A stretch of 38,708 nucleotides of DNA from Candidatus Levybacteria bacterium CG_4_9_14_0_2_um_filter_35_21. GTDB taxonomy: Bacteria > Patescibacteriota > Microgenomatia > Levybacterales > UBA12049. The stretch is from positions 1 to 38,708 of the forward strand of contig PFRF01000008.1 in assembly GCA_002788395.1 (NCBI GenBank). The letters are read 5' to 3'. The notes beneath the pieces were generated by a model. It did no database searches. It saw nothing but the letters and a program-made list of their open reading frames with translations, and was not told the origin of the DNA. Of the stretch, positions 16,571-24,548 are shown in pieces. Position 1 is the first letter of the stretch. Each line of letters starts with the position of its first letter. Made by a program: the position numbers and the translations under genes.

Positions 16571-17428
16571 ATGCAAGAATTTAATAGCAAGGATTTAAAA
16601 AATTTATTTGTTCCCAATAAGGATTCTCATAAAGGGCAGAATGGGAAGTTAATGATAATTGGTGGATCTAAACTTTTTCATGCGGCATCTTTATGGTCTT
16701 TAAAAGTTGCCAGTAGAATTGTTGATATGGTCTTTTATTCCTCAGTTCCGGAAAATAACGAAATTGTTCAAAAAGTTAAAGAAGAATTTAGAGATGGAAT
16801 TGTAATTCCAAGAAATAAAATTGCAAATTATATCAACGAGGCGGATTGCGTCTTAATCGGTCCGGGGATGCCGAGAAAAGAGGGAGAGGAGGAGGGGGAT
16901 GATGATACAAAAGTAATCACAGAATACTTGCTCAAAAGTTCTCAAAATAAAAAATGGGTAATAGATGGAGGAAGTCTCCAAACCATTAATCCTTCTTTAA
17001 TTCCACAAGGCACAATCATAACTCCTCATACAAAAGAGTTTGAAAAACTCTTTAATTTCCAATTTCCAATTTCCAATTTCCAATCAAATTCAAATGATCA
17101 AATTTCTAAAATTGAAAAAATAGTTCAGGAGAAGGCTAAGAAATATAATTGTGTGGTGCTTTTAAAAGGATCTATTGATATTGTTTCAAACGGTGAAGAA
17201 ACAGTTCGAATTTCTGGAGGAAATGCAGGCATGACTAAAGGTGGAACGGGAGATGTTTTAGCAGGTTTAGTTGCTGCTTTATATTGTAAAAACGATGCAT
17301 TTTTAGCCGCATGTGCAGGCTCGTATATCAATAAAAAAACCGGAGAAAAGCTAGCGGAGAAGATGGGACTTTATTTTAATGCTTCCGACCTTGCCGACGA
17401 AATTCCAAAAGTAATGAAAAATTTGTAA
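16571..17428 (+). CDS. nnrD: ADP/ATP-dependent NAD(P)H-hydrate dehydratase
   Basis: Repairs hydrated NADH and NADPH by dehydration coupled to nucleotide hydrolysis. 285 residues in the ribokinase-like fold, matching the C-terminal half of YjeF fusions; the epimerase half is absent here. Motifs: SHKGQNGKLMIIGGS, LIGPGM, ITPHTKEF and the nucleotide-binding NAGMTKGGTGDVLAG with its catalytic Asp. An acidic run (EGEEEGDDD) and a heptamer-encoded FQFPISNFQSN loop (17056-17083) are unusual additions. It follows recF by 12 nt. Confidence 0.93.
   Translation: MQEFNSKDLKNLFVPNKDSHKGQNGKLMIIGGSKLFHAASLWSLKVASRIVDMVFYSSVPENNEIVQKVKEEFRDGIVIPRNKIANYINEADCVLIGPGMPRKEGEEEGDDDTKVITEYLLKSSQNKKWVIDGGSLQTINPSLIPQGTIITPHTKEFEKLFNFQFPISNFQSNSNDQISKIEKIVQEKAKKYNCVVLLKGSIDIVSNGEETVRISGGNAGMTKGGTGDVLAGLVAALYCKNDAFLAACAGSYINKKTGEKLAEKMGLYFNASDLADEIPKVMKNL
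17056..17083. repeat. Perfect in-frame heptamer array in nnrD
   Basis: Four identical TTTCCAA units. With flanking bases the inserted length keeps the frame; it follows the ITPHTKEFEKLF strand. Confidence 0.85.
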
Positions 17429-17442
17429 GCTTGGAAATAGAT

Positions 17443-17715
17443 TTATGCTTTTTTTTGAAGTTTCTCGGAGAGACGAGTGAGCTGGAGAGTAATGGTAACT
17501 GCCAAAACAGTAACAACTACAGCATAAATAAATAAAGAAGCCAGCCCACTGCCATTTGGAAGCCACTTCTTAATGTAGTTGTTTACAAACTCCTGAATAA
17601 CCCCATTCCAGGCAAGAGCGGCAACTAAACCAAAGCCACTGGTAGAAAGAGCTACCATTTGTTTTACTGCTTCAACGTGTAATTTTTTATCTTTAATAAC
17701 TTTTTTCTTCGACAT
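17443..17715 (-). CDS. DUF5654-family small membrane protein
   Basis: 90 residues from ATG 17715. A basic N-terminus (MSKKKVIKDKK) is followed by two hydrophobic helices, about 25-45 containing ALAWNGVIQEF, and about 60-80. The TSGFGLVAALAWN segment is the DUF5654 pattern, a family of unknown function in CPR bacteria and archaea. The start is chosen over 17817 because a perfect -10 lies 6 nt upstream of 17715 and the extra residues are repeat-derived. Confidence 0.8.
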   Translation of the reverse strand: MSKKKVIKDKKLHVEAVKQMVALSTSGFGLVAALAWNGVIQEFVNNYIKKWLPNGSGLASLFIYAVVVTVLAVTITLQLTRLSEKLQKKA

Positions 17716-17721
17716 AGGCAA

Positions 17722-17730
17722 ATTATAGCA
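17722..17730 (-). promoter_or_regulatory. Extended -10 of the DUF5654 gene
   Basis: On the minus strand TGC-TATAAT, ending 6 nt before the ATG, which predicts a leaderless mRNA. Upstream lies the palindrome at 17733-17749. Confidence 0.65.
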
Positions 17731-17732
17731 TA

Positions 17733-17749
17733 CCCCGATTAAATCAGGG
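17733..17749. repeat. CCCCGATT palindrome
   Basis: CCCCGATT-A-AATCAGGG, one mismatch; nearly the same hairpin occurs at helix tips of 23S (34707-34723 and others). Confidence 0.6.
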
Positions 17750-17779
17750 CATATCTTGCTTTTTTTCGGGAAATATGCG

Positions 17780-17855
17780 TTAATAGCTAGTAACTTAAAG
17801 CTAATAGCTAAAAGCAATCTATCTTATTTTTAGTTCTAAGTTTTTACTTTTTAGT
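17780..17855. repeat. Two heptamer arrays upstream of fic
   Basis: TTAATAG, CTAGTAA, CTTAAAG, CTAATAG, CTAAAAG (17780-17814), then TTTTAGT, TCTAAGT, TTTTACT, TTTTAGT (17828-17855). Confidence 0.65.
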
Positions 17856-17857
17856 TA

Positions 17858-17965
17858 ATGTATAGTCCTAAATTTACAATCACCCCACACGAAACTTACC
17901 TCCTCCCAAGGGCTACGTCCTTGCGTCGGAGGGGCGTTCATGCGGGGCAGGCAAATAAACAATAA
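17858..17965 (+). pseudogene. Fic gene start remnant fused to a repeat
   Basis: ATG 17858 opens MYSPKFTIT, close to the real fic start MYTPRFVIT at 17976 (20 of 27 bases identical, differences largely synonymous or conservative). The frame then enters a GC-rich repeat and stops at 17963-17965, 10 nt before the real ATG. The repeat core matches the one between the two glycosyltransferase starts. Only nine to ten codons look fic-derived. Confidence 0.6.
17900..17952. repeat. GC-rich repeat between duplicated fic starts
   Basis: GGCTACGTCCTTGCGTCG then GGGGCG and GCGGGGCAGG; same block order and spacing as 10672-10722. Confidence 0.7.
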
Positions 17966-17975
17966 ATAAAACTAT

Positions 17976-19028
17976 ATGTATACACCTAGATTCGTAATTA
18001 CCAATAAGATTCTCAAAAATATTGGTAGTATTGAGGCAAGTAGAGAAGTAATCGACCACGCACCGCTTCTACCTTATTATGAAAAAGAATTTCAAAAAGA
18101 CGCAATAGTTAGAACCGTTCATTACGGAACTCATATAGAAGGAAATGAGCTTAATTTATCTCAGGCAGAAAAAGTCTTAGATGGACAAGATGTTCCTGCG
18201 AGAGAGCGGGATATTCAGGAAATAATAAATTACAGAAAAGTCATGCAATACATTGACCAATATCAAAAATCAAATATCAAAAATCAAATATCGGAAGAGG
18301 ACATAAGAGAAATACATAAGCTAACAGTAGATAAGATTTTAGAGCCGGAAAAGTGTGGGGTGTTTAGAAAAACTCAGGTAGTTGTTAAGAATAGTATTTC
18401 CGGTGAGGTTTCGTTTCGACCACCGATGGCAGTCGCGATTCCTTTCCAAATAAAGGACTTAATTGCGTTTATAAATAGCCAATTAGAACAAGATATTCAT
18501 CCTATTTTGAAATCAGGTTGTATTCATTATGAATTAGTTAGAATTCATCCTTTCGTTGACGGAAACGGTAGGGTAGCAAGAGCCCTTTCCACACTAATTC
18601 TTTTTAAAGAGGGGTATGATATTCGAAAGTTTTTTTCTTTAGAAGAATACTTTGATTCAAATGCTTCGTCTTATTATGACGCACTACAAAGTGTAGAAAA
18701 AAGAGGAGGAGATTTAACTTATTGGTTAGAGTATTTCTCTTTGGGTCTTTCTATTGAGCTTGCCAAGATAAAAGATAAGGTTGAGCGAATTTCGATAGAT
18801 GCCGGTTTAAAAGAAAAGCTTGGAGGACATCCCTTAATGCTTACGGAGCGTCAACTAAAAATAATCGAATACATTCAAAAAGTGGGTTTTCTGCAAAATA
18901 AAGCTTTTTCCCAGTTATTCCCCATGGTTTCCGAAGACACAATTCTAAATGAATTAAAAGAACTCTTAAAAACAGGGATAGTTAAAAAACAAGGCGTAAC
19001 CAAGGGTGCTAAATACGTAATAAAATAA
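17976..19028 (+). CDS. Fic-domain AMP-transferase-like protein
   Basis: 350 residues. The Fic motif HPFVDGNGR (191-199) carries the catalytic His and Asp, so nucleotide transfer (AMPylation) from ATP to a protein hydroxyl is likely. YGTHIEGN (50-57) is an N-terminal inhibitory-helix motif ([S/T]xxxE[G/N]), making it a class II self-inhibited Fic. The C-terminal about 70 residues look like a winged helix, suggesting DNA binding or target recognition. No antitoxin partner is adjacent. A heptamer array encodes YQKSNIKNQI (residues about 95-105). Confidence 0.93.
   Translation: MYTPRFVITNKILKNIGSIEASREVIDHAPLLPYYEKEFQKDAIVRTVHYGTHIEGNELNLSQAEKVLDGQDVPARERDIQEIINYRKVMQYIDQYQKSNIKNQISEEDIREIHKLTVDKILEPEKCGVFRKTQVVVKNSISGEVSFRPPMAVAIPFQIKDLIAFINSQLEQDIHPILKSGCIHYELVRIHPFVDGNGRVARALSTLILFKEGYDIRKFFSLEEYFDSNASSYYDALQSVEKRGGDLTYWLEYFSLGLSIELAKIKDKVERISIDAGLKEKLGGHPLMLTERQLKIIEYIQKVGFLQNKAFSQLFPMVSEDTILNELKELLKTGIVKKQGVTKGAKYVIK
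18260..18294. repeat. In-frame heptamer array in fic
   Basis: ATATCAA, AAATCAA, ATATCAA, AAATCAA, ATATCGG, alternating two 7-mers. Confidence 0.8.
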
Positions 19029-19031
19029 AAT

Positions 19032-19481
19032 ATGTCAATGATTGAAAGAAGAGTTCAGGCCGAACGCGGTACATTACCTATGTTAAGAATGGCAGTTGCG
19101 GATGACAGCCCTACTATTCTTAGAGTTTTTAGTAGGCTTGTACAAGCAGTTGGGGCAGAGAGAGTTGCGGTAATTGATCAATATAGTAGTGGAGAGAAAA
19201 TAATAAGTGCAGTAAAAGAAAATCCGGGTAAGTACAATTTGGTTATAACAGATGGAAAAATGGGTTTAGGCAAAAATGGAGTTGATGTGGCAAGAGAATT
19301 GGGAGGAATACTGCCTGTTTATATTTCAAGCGGCGGAATGAGCGATTTTGACATTGATGATCCAAAACTATTAGAAAAGACCGGTTTTAGTGGGGCATTA
19401 AGTAAACCATATAATATGAAAGATGTTCAAGTATTTCTCTCGTTAGCCTTGAAAAAACTAGCTCAGTCGGAAAAAAAATGA
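19032..19481 (+). CDS. Stand-alone response-regulator receiver domain
   Basis: 149 residues, one CheY-like domain preceded by a basic 18-residue tail. Acidic pocket DD at 24-25, phospho-acceptor Asp74 in VITDGKM, Ser99/Ser100 at the switch position, and Lys125 in LSKPY. There is no output domain, so it would act through protein contacts. The partner kinase is not in the window. It follows fic by 3 nt and overlaps the ligase start (ATGA at 19478), so the three genes form an operon. Confidence 0.88.
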   Translation: MSMIERRVQAERGTLPMLRMAVADDSPTILRVFSRLVQAVGAERVAVIDQYSSGEKIISAVKENPGKYNLVITDGKMGLGKNGVDVARELGGILPVYISSGGMSDFDIDDPKLLEKTGFSGALSKPYNMKDVQVFLSLALKKLAQSEKK

Positions 19482-21232
19482 CATTTTTAGAATTATCTAA
19501 TTATTTAGAAAAACTGGAGGAAACTTCGTCAAGACTTATTTTAATTAATATTTTTTCCGATTTAATTAAAAAAGCACAATCTGCTGAAGAGTTGGAGGAA
19601 ATTACTTATTTAATTCAGGGTAGGATTGCACCATTCTTCGAAGCTACAGAAATAGGTATGGCGGAAAAAAACGTTGCGCAAGCTATATCCATGGCTTATG
19701 GTATAGATCGAAAAGAAGTTCTTGATTTATATCTTCGGCTAGGGGACATGGGAAGCGTCACTTCGCTCCTAAGTTCAAAATTCAAAGTTTTTACCTCGTC
19801 TGTTGGGGAGCAAAGTTCAAAGTTAACAGTGAGCGAGGCTTTTAAAGTTTTAAAGGAAATCTCAAAAACCGGTGGGGCAGGATCGGTGGAGAAAAAGCAG
19901 ATTTTATTATCAGATCTGTTAAGAAAAATGGATCCTGTTTCTGCAAAATATTTAGTTCGTATTCCTCTTGGAAATTTAAGGCTTGGAATTGGAGATCCGA
20001 CAATTTTGGATGGACTCGCAACGGCATTTTTAGGAGATAAGAGTAAAAGAAAATTGCTGGAGGGGGCTTATAATCGCACATCAGATCTGGGTTTAATTGC
20101 TAAAACCTTGAATATTAAGGGAATTCAAGCTGTTGAAAAATTGGATATTCAAATCGGCAAACCGATCAGAGCAGAGCTTTGTGAAAGACTTCCGACCCCG
20201 CAAAAAGTAATTGAAAAATTAGAAACAGTGGACGTTCAATATAAATACGATGGATTTAGAGTTCAAATCCACAAAGACAGAGACAGGATTTCTATGTTTT
20301 CCCGAAACTTAGAAAACATGACACATATGTTCCCGGAGCTTATTGCGGCAACACTTAAACAGGTTAAAGCAGAATCTGTAATCTTAGATACGGAAGCATT
20401 GGCATATCATCCGTTATCTGAAGAGTTTTTACCATTTCAGGAAACTACTAAGAGGCGCAGAAAACACGGAATAGACGAAATGGCCTTAAAACTACCCTTA
20501 AAAGCTTTTGTTTTTGATATCTTATATAAAGATGGAAAGTCCTTAATAGATAAACCATTAACAAAAAGGTTAAAGATTTTAAGAAAAACTGTAATAGGGG
20601 ATGACATTTTAATTCCAACTAAAAACGAAGTCGTTTCCGATCCAAAAAGATTGCAAGAGCTCTTGGATGACTCAATTTCGAAAGGGTTAGAGGGATTAGT
20701 TGTAAAAAGATTAGAAAGTAAGTATGAGGCGGGAGGAAGAAATTTTAATTGGGTAAAATTAAAAAGACATTCGGCAGGAGAATTACACGATACGATTGAT
20801 TGTGTAATTTTGGGCTATATTGCAGGGAAAGGGAAGAGGACGGAGTTCGGAGCAGGGGCACTTCTGGTTGGGATTTACGATGATAAGAAAGACGAGTTTG
20901 TAACGGTTTCCAAAATTGGAACAGGGCTTTCAGACGAAGAATGGCGCGAAATTCATAAGCGGGCAGATAGGATAAAATTAGATCATAAACCGGCTCGCGT
21001 AAATTCTCTAGCTGTCCCATCCGTATGGATAGAGCCGAAAATTGTAATAGAGGTTTTGGCAGATGAGATTACCAGAAGTCCGATTCATACAGCCGGTAAA
21101 TCTTCGGATCAGCCCGGCTACGCTTTAAGGTTTCCTCGCTTAGTTACTTTTAGGGAGGATGATAAAAAAGCAGAAGACTCAACTACGGTAAAAGAATTAA
21201 TTAAAATGTACGAAGACCAAGGGAGGAAATAA
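19478..21232 (+). CDS. ATP-dependent DNA ligase (archaeal/eukaryal type)
   Basis: 584 residues. An N-terminal DNA-binding domain with AKYLVRIPLGNLRLG precedes the adenylation domain, whose active-site Lys is in KYDGFR (Lys256). Later motifs include LDTEALAY, EGLVVKR and WVKLKR, then the OB domain. It seals nicks using ATP, unlike the NAD-dependent LigA of most bacteria; archaeal-type ligases occur in several CPR lineages. An insertion of two heptamer arrays sits at residues about 97-118 (19771-19824), in the linker after LRLGDMGS. Whether LigA is also present cannot be told. Confidence 0.94.
   Translation: MTFLELSNYLEKLEETSSRLILINIFSDLIKKAQSAEELEEITYLIQGRIAPFFEATEIGMAEKNVAQAISMAYGIDRKEVLDLYLRLGDMGSVTSLLSSKFKVFTSSVGEQSSKLTVSEAFKVLKEISKTGGAGSVEKKQILLSDLLRKMDPVSAKYLVRIPLGNLRLGIGDPTILDGLATAFLGDKSKRKLLEGAYNRTSDLGLIAKTLNIKGIQAVEKLDIQIGKPIRAELCERLPTPQKVIEKLETVDVQYKYDGFRVQIHKDRDRISMFSRNLENMTHMFPELIAATLKQVKAESVILDTEALAYHPLSEEFLPFQETTKRRRKHGIDEMALKLPLKAFVFDILYKDGKSLIDKPLTKRLKILRKTVIGDDILIPTKNEVVSDPKRLQELLDDSISKGLEGLVVKRLESKYEAGGRNFNWVKLKRHSAGELHDTIDCVILGYIAGKGKRTEFGAGALLVGIYDDKKDEFVTVSKIGTGLSDEEWREIHKRADRIKLDHKPARVNSLAVPSVWIEPKIVIEVLADEITRSPIHTAGKSSDQPGYALRFPRLVTFREDDKKAEDSTTVKELIKMYEDQGRK
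19771..19824. repeat. In-frame heptamer repeats in the DNA ligase
   Basis: AAGTTCA, AAATTCA, AAGTTTT at 19771-19791 and CAAAGTT, CAAAGTT at 19811-19824, separated by 19 nt. Confidence 0.65.
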
Positions 21233-21325
21233 TTAGCCTCGGGGAAAACTAACTGGGTATTGATTTTTAAATTTGGATAACTTACTATCAAATTAGATTA
21301 TATCCCCGAAGGGAGGTGAAAATAA

Positions 21326-21775
21326 ATGAACGCACAATTAAAATCATTGCTTAAAACCCTTGATGAAAGTTATATAAAAACACCTGCCCTACCAAAACAA
21401 TGGAAGGATTTATTGGTTAATTTTGCTCCATGGCTAGCTCTACTTGGTGGAATAATTTTAGTATTCGGTGCAATAAGTTTGCTAGGGCTAGGATCATTCC
21501 TTTCTCCTTTTGCAATGCTTACAGGAGTAGGTGCTTTTGCTGTTACATGGCTTATAGCAGCAATACTTTTATTAGTAGGTGGATTAATGGAGCTTTTAGC
21601 TTTTTCACCTCTTAAAGCAAGAAAAGAGAAAGGTTGGAATCTGATGTTTTACGCACTTCTCTTGAATGCTTTAAGTTCTGTGGTGAGACTTAACATATCA
21701 GACATTGTAATGGCTATATTAGGGTTTTTAATAGGTTATTATTTTTTATATCAAGTAAAATCTTCTTACAAATAA
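21326..21775 (+). CDS. Four-helix membrane protein of unknown function
   Basis: 149 residues with a 35-residue hydrophilic N-terminus and four hydrophobic helices (about 34-55, 65-85, 100-118, 122-142), Gly- and Leu-rich. A very good SD (GGGAGGTGA, 21311-21319) precedes ATG 21326, one of the few strong SDs in the window. I recognise no motif; it resembles small membrane proteins recurrent in CPR genomes. Confidence 0.75.
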   Translation: MNAQLKSLLKTLDESYIKTPALPKQWKDLLVNFAPWLALLGGIILVFGAISLLGLGSFLSPFAMLTGVGAFAVTWLIAAILLLVGGLMELLAFSPLKARKEKGWNLMFYALLLNALSSVVRLNISDIVMAILGFLIGYYFLYQVKSSYK

Positions 21776-21819
21776 GAACAGGATAATCTTATTGTATTAA
21801 AGATATTTAATGGCAATTG

Positions 21820-22455
21820 ATGTTTGAGAGTAGGCAGGATGCAGCACAACTTTTAACAGTTAAACTTTTAAAAACTGTAGAAGATAAAGATATCGCAGTT
21901 TTAGCTTTGGCAAGAGGAGCTGTTCCAATGGGGAGAATGATTGCCGATTATCTTTCCTGTCCATTTGACACGATTGTCTGCAAAAAAATTGGTGCCCCTC
22001 TAAACATTGAGTTTGCAATTGGTGCAGTTGCTCCCAAAAATACAATTTATTGGAATGAAAATGTTTTAAAAAAAATTGGTCTAAGTAAAAATACTTTAAG
22101 AAAATTAAAGCTGGAAAAAGAAGAGGAAAGAAAAAAATTAGAAAAAAAGTTAAGATCCGGAAAAACCTCGATTGAAATTAAAAATAAAACGATAGTTCTA
22201 ATAGATGATGGAGTAGCAACGGGAGCGACTGTAATGGCGGCACTATTGAGTCTTAAAAAGCAAAAAGCAAATAAAATTATTTTGGCTGTTCCGGTAATTG
22301 CAAAAGATACATTTAAAGATTTAAGAAAATTTTTTGATAAAATAATTACCTTGAAGAAGACCAATAATTTTTATGCCGTAGGTCAGTTTTATCGTAATTT
22401 TAAGCAAGTTACGGATGAAGAAGTAATAAAAATACTTGAATCGAATATTAGTTAA
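21820..22455 (+). CDS. Phosphoribosyltransferase-domain protein
   Basis: 211 residues from ATG 21820 (a TTG one codon earlier is also in frame). The PRPP loop IVLIDDGVATGATVMAA is diagnostic of type I phosphoribosyltransferases; LALARGAVPMGRMIADYL and CKKIGAP are the usual N-terminal loops. A basic helical insertion (RKLKLEKEEERKKLEKKLR) in the hood region is typical of the uncharacterised ComF-unlike group often called 'phosphoribosyltransferase'. The base substrate is not predictable. Confidence 0.88.
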   Translation: MFESRQDAAQLLTVKLLKTVEDKDIAVLALARGAVPMGRMIADYLSCPFDTIVCKKIGAPLNIEFAIGAVAPKNTIYWNENVLKKIGLSKNTLRKLKLEKEEERKKLEKKLRSGKTSIEIKNKTIVLIDDGVATGATVMAALLSLKKQKANKIILAVPVIAKDTFKDLRKFFDKIITLKKTNNFYAVGQFYRNFKQVTDEEVIKILESNIS

Positions 22456-22478
22456 TAGATATCGGAAATTAGTTATAG

Positions 22479-22484
22479 TATAAT
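22479..22484 (+). promoter_or_regulatory. -10 hexamer upstream of pth
   Basis: TATAAT 37 nt before the pth ATG. Confidence 0.35.
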
Positions 22485-22521
22485 AACCAGTACCTAGTAA
22501 TTAATAACTTTTAATTAAATT

Positions 22522-23199
22522 ATGAAAATTATTGTTGGTCTGGGTAATCCGGGGGAAAAATACGAAAGAACAAGACATAATTTGGGTTTTTCGGCAGTCG
22601 ATAAATTCTTAAAAGATTTTGGTGGTTCAGTTTGGAAGGACAGTGAAAAATTTAAAGGAGAGATTGCCCATATTGAGTGGCAAAGACAAAATAGTCAAAA
22701 GTTCAAAGTTTCCTCTTTTGCCAAGGCTTCAAAGGACAAGCAAAGTTCAAAGTTCCAGGGTTTGGAAAAAGTAATACTTCTAAAGCCAAAGACCTATATG
22801 AATAATTCCGGACTTTCCGTTAGGATTGTCTCCGATTTTTATAAAATCAAGCCGGAAAATATATGGATTCTACATGACGACTTGGATTTATCATTTGGAT
22901 CTCTTAAGATAAGGCTCGGAGGTGCTTCGGCAGGGCATAGAGGAATAGAGTCAATAATAGATAATTTAGGTACGGATAAATTCTGGAGGTTTAGATTAGG
23001 GATTGGACATCCCATAAAAAAGTTAAAAATTAAAAGTGAAAAGTTAAAAGTCCGAAAAGTTGACGATTATGTTTTAGGTAGTTTTGGACATGGAGAAATG
23101 GGCAAAGCAAGGGAACTTATTAAAAGAGTAGTTAACGCAATAGAAACCGGTTTGGAAGATGGCTTAGAAGCTACCATGAACAGATTCAACTCTAAATGA
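22522..23199 (+). CDS. pth: Peptidyl-tRNA hydrolase
   Basis: Cleaves peptidyl-tRNA released from stalled ribosomes, recycling tRNA. 225 residues, longer than the usual 190. GLGNPGEKYERTRHNLGF carries the catalytic His19 and the Asn9 contact; the MNNSG and HDDLDL segments supply the remaining active-site residues; GGASAGHRGIESI is the conserved substrate loop. The extra length comes from two repeat insertions: residues about 56-80 (heptamers plus FAKASKDK, DNA 22693-22755) and about 167-178 (heptamers, 23020-23054). Both are at surface loops. Confidence 0.95.
   Translation: MKIIVGLGNPGEKYERTRHNLGFSAVDKFLKDFGGSVWKDSEKFKGEIAHIEWQRQNSQKFKVSSFAKASKDKQSSKFQGLEKVILLKPKTYMNNSGLSVRIVSDFYKIKPENIWILHDDLDLSFGSLKIRLGGASAGHRGIESIIDNLGTDKFWRFRLGIGHPIKKLKIKSEKLKVRKVDDYVLGSFGHGEMGKARELIKRVVNAIETGLEDGLEATMNRFNSK
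22693..22755. repeat. Composite in-frame repeat in pth
   Basis: AGTCAAA, AGTTCAA, AGTTTCC heptamers, then a GC-richer element (22711-22745, TTTTGCCAAGGCTTCAAAGG) and AAAGTTC, AAAGTTC (22742-22755). The GC-rich element is placed inside a heptamer array. Confidence 0.75.
23020..23054. repeat. Second in-frame heptamer array in pth
   Basis: AAGTTAA, AAATTAA, AAGTGAA, AAGTTAA, AAGTCCG. Confidence 0.8.
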
Positions 23200-23224
23200 T
23201 CAAGGATTAAGGATAAATGATTAA
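23197..23224. repeat. Heptamer array over the pth stop
   Basis: TGATCAA, GGATTAA, GGATAAA, TGATTAA; the pth stop TGA opens the first unit, as in murD. Confidence 0.7.
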
Positions 23225-23245
23225 AGAAAAAGAATAAAACAATTA

Positions 23246-23515
23246 ATGAAATCTGTTAAACAAATCCTCACAAAATTTAACCCGGTATCTGACAAATATG
23301 TCTCCCGTGAGTTCCAATCATATGGAATTCATCTGGCAGAGGAATTAGATGATTATAAACATCGCAGTCTTTACATTAAGCTTGCAAAAACAACCCATAG
23401 ATCAATTTTAGAAAGAGCGCTTTCCTTTTGCATAGACAGTAATGCCAGAAATAAAGGAGCTCTTTTTATGTGGAAATTAAAAGAAATAAAAAAAGTTGTA
23501 GATACCTCAAAATGA
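23246..23515 (+). CDS. Hypothetical 89-residue protein
   Basis: A soluble, basic and mostly helical small protein (MKSVKQILTKFNPVSDKYVSRE at the start, then a helix rich in charged residues, ending GALFMWKLKEIKKVVDTSK). I do not recognise a domain. It is coupled to the next gene by an ATGA overlap (23512-23515), which supports it being real. Confidence 0.65.
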   Translation: MKSVKQILTKFNPVSDKYVSREFQSYGIHLAEELDDYKHRSLYIKLAKTTHRSILERALSFCIDSNARNKGALFMWKLKEIKKVVDTSK

Positions 23516-24036
23516 AAAAAGAAAAAATCTTTTCCATTCTAATTATAATCTTTTCGATTGGTTTAACACTTGCGATATTTATTTTTCCGGATATTTTTAG
23601 AGATCATAAAAAATGGGGGATAATAGGAATTTTTATAACAAATTTTATTTCCGGGCTCTCTTTTTTCCCCGCCCCTGCATTTTTAACTGCGGTTATAGGT
23701 GGGTCAATTTATCCGCCGGTTTTAGTTGCTTTGGCTTCTTCTTTGGGGTCAACTTTAGGAGATATGCTTTATTTAATACTTGGAATTTCCGGTCGGAAGG
23801 TCGCCAAGAAGAATTTGGAAAAAAATAAATGGTTTATTCGAATTGAAGCAAATTTCCAGAAATATGGAGGTTGGATTCTTTTTGCAGGTGCTTTTATACC
23901 AAATCCAATGTTTGACTCGTTTGGGTTAATTGCGGGAATTTTTAATTTTTCGGTTTTGCGGTTTTTCGTTATTATTTTAACGGGAAGATTTTTGAGGTAT
24001 TTTGTTTTAGCTCAACTAGGCGCTAAATTTTATTAA
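23512..24036 (+). CDS. VTT/DedA-like membrane protein
   Basis: 174 residues from ATG 23512 (the frame is open to 23470, but the overlap start fits coupling). About four to five membrane helices; FFPAPAFLTAVIGGSIYPPVLVALASSLGSTLGDMLYLILG and the GRFLRYFVLAQLG C-terminus match the SNARE-associated (VTT) domain, which in DedA and TVP38 proteins acts in lipid scrambling or transport. The substrate is unknown. Confidence 0.85.
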   Translation: MKKEKIFSILIIIFSIGLTLAIFIFPDIFRDHKKWGIIGIFITNFISGLSFFPAPAFLTAVIGGSIYPPVLVALASSLGSTLGDMLYLILGISGRKVAKKNLEKNKWFIRIEANFQKYGGWILFAGAFIPNPMFDSFGLIAGIFNFSVLRFFVIILTGRFLRYFVLAQLGAKFY

Positions 24037-24070
24037 ATAATTTAATATGTTGTGTCTCTAAGGATTAAGG

Positions 24071-24484
24071 ATGAAAGATAAATTAAAAAAGATGAAAACA
24101 AACATCAAGGTTCAGGAATTTAAAAAACCACAAGATATAAAGGAAAGGACATTCTTATTTGCCGTTAAAGTTCTAAAGTTTACACAGGTTATTCCAAATA
24201 ATAAGATTAATTCTATCTTAATAACGCAACTAATTAGGTCTTCGACATCAATTGGAGCAAATATTGAAGAGGCACAGGGAGGGCATACTAAATCAGATTT
24301 TGTTCATTCAGTAAATATTGCTAAAAAGGAAGCACGTGAAACATTTTATCGGCTGAGACTAATTCAAGAGGTTAACCCAATCTATGCTGAAAAGTTAAGT
24401 AATCTCTTAAAAGAAAATGAAGAAATTATTAGGATTTTAACAACTATAGTAAAAAATTCCAAACCTAGAGTTTTTAATCCTTAA
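24071..24484 (+). CDS. Four-helix-bundle protein (S23/IVP type)
   Basis: 137 residues. LIRSSTSIGANIEEAQGGHTKSDFVHSVNIAKKEARET is the signature of the four-helix-bundle family first described as ORFs in 23S intervening sequences. In many bacteria it is free-standing and of unknown function. ATG 24071 is used; an internal Met at codon 8 is an alternative. Here it lies far from the 23S gene. Confidence 0.88.
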   Translation: MKDKLKKMKTNIKVQEFKKPQDIKERTFLFAVKVLKFTQVIPNNKINSILITQLIRSSTSIGANIEEAQGGHTKSDFVHSVNIAKKEARETFYRLRLIQEVNPIYAEKLSNLLKENEEIIRILTTIVKNSKPRVFNP

Positions 24485-24522
24485 TAATTTATCTTTATTA
24501 ATTTATGTTTTTAATTAATCAC

Positions 24523-24543
24523 TTATCATTTATCATTTATCAT
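24523..24543. repeat. Perfect heptamer array before acylphosphatase
   Basis: Three TTATCAT copies ending 6 nt before ATG 24549. A related TTTATCA pair sits inside 23S at 37889-37902. Confidence 0.8.
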
Positions 24544-24548
24544 TAACT

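Noticed and set aside
17716-17817. Longer N-terminus for the DUF5654 protein
   Set aside because: The added residues are translated from a heptamer array and palindrome and lie upstream of the -10 hexamer, so they would not be transcribed from it.
17056-18294. CRISPR-like array from the clustered short repeats
   Set aside because: Units are 7 bp, contiguous and without spacers; no cas genes in the window.
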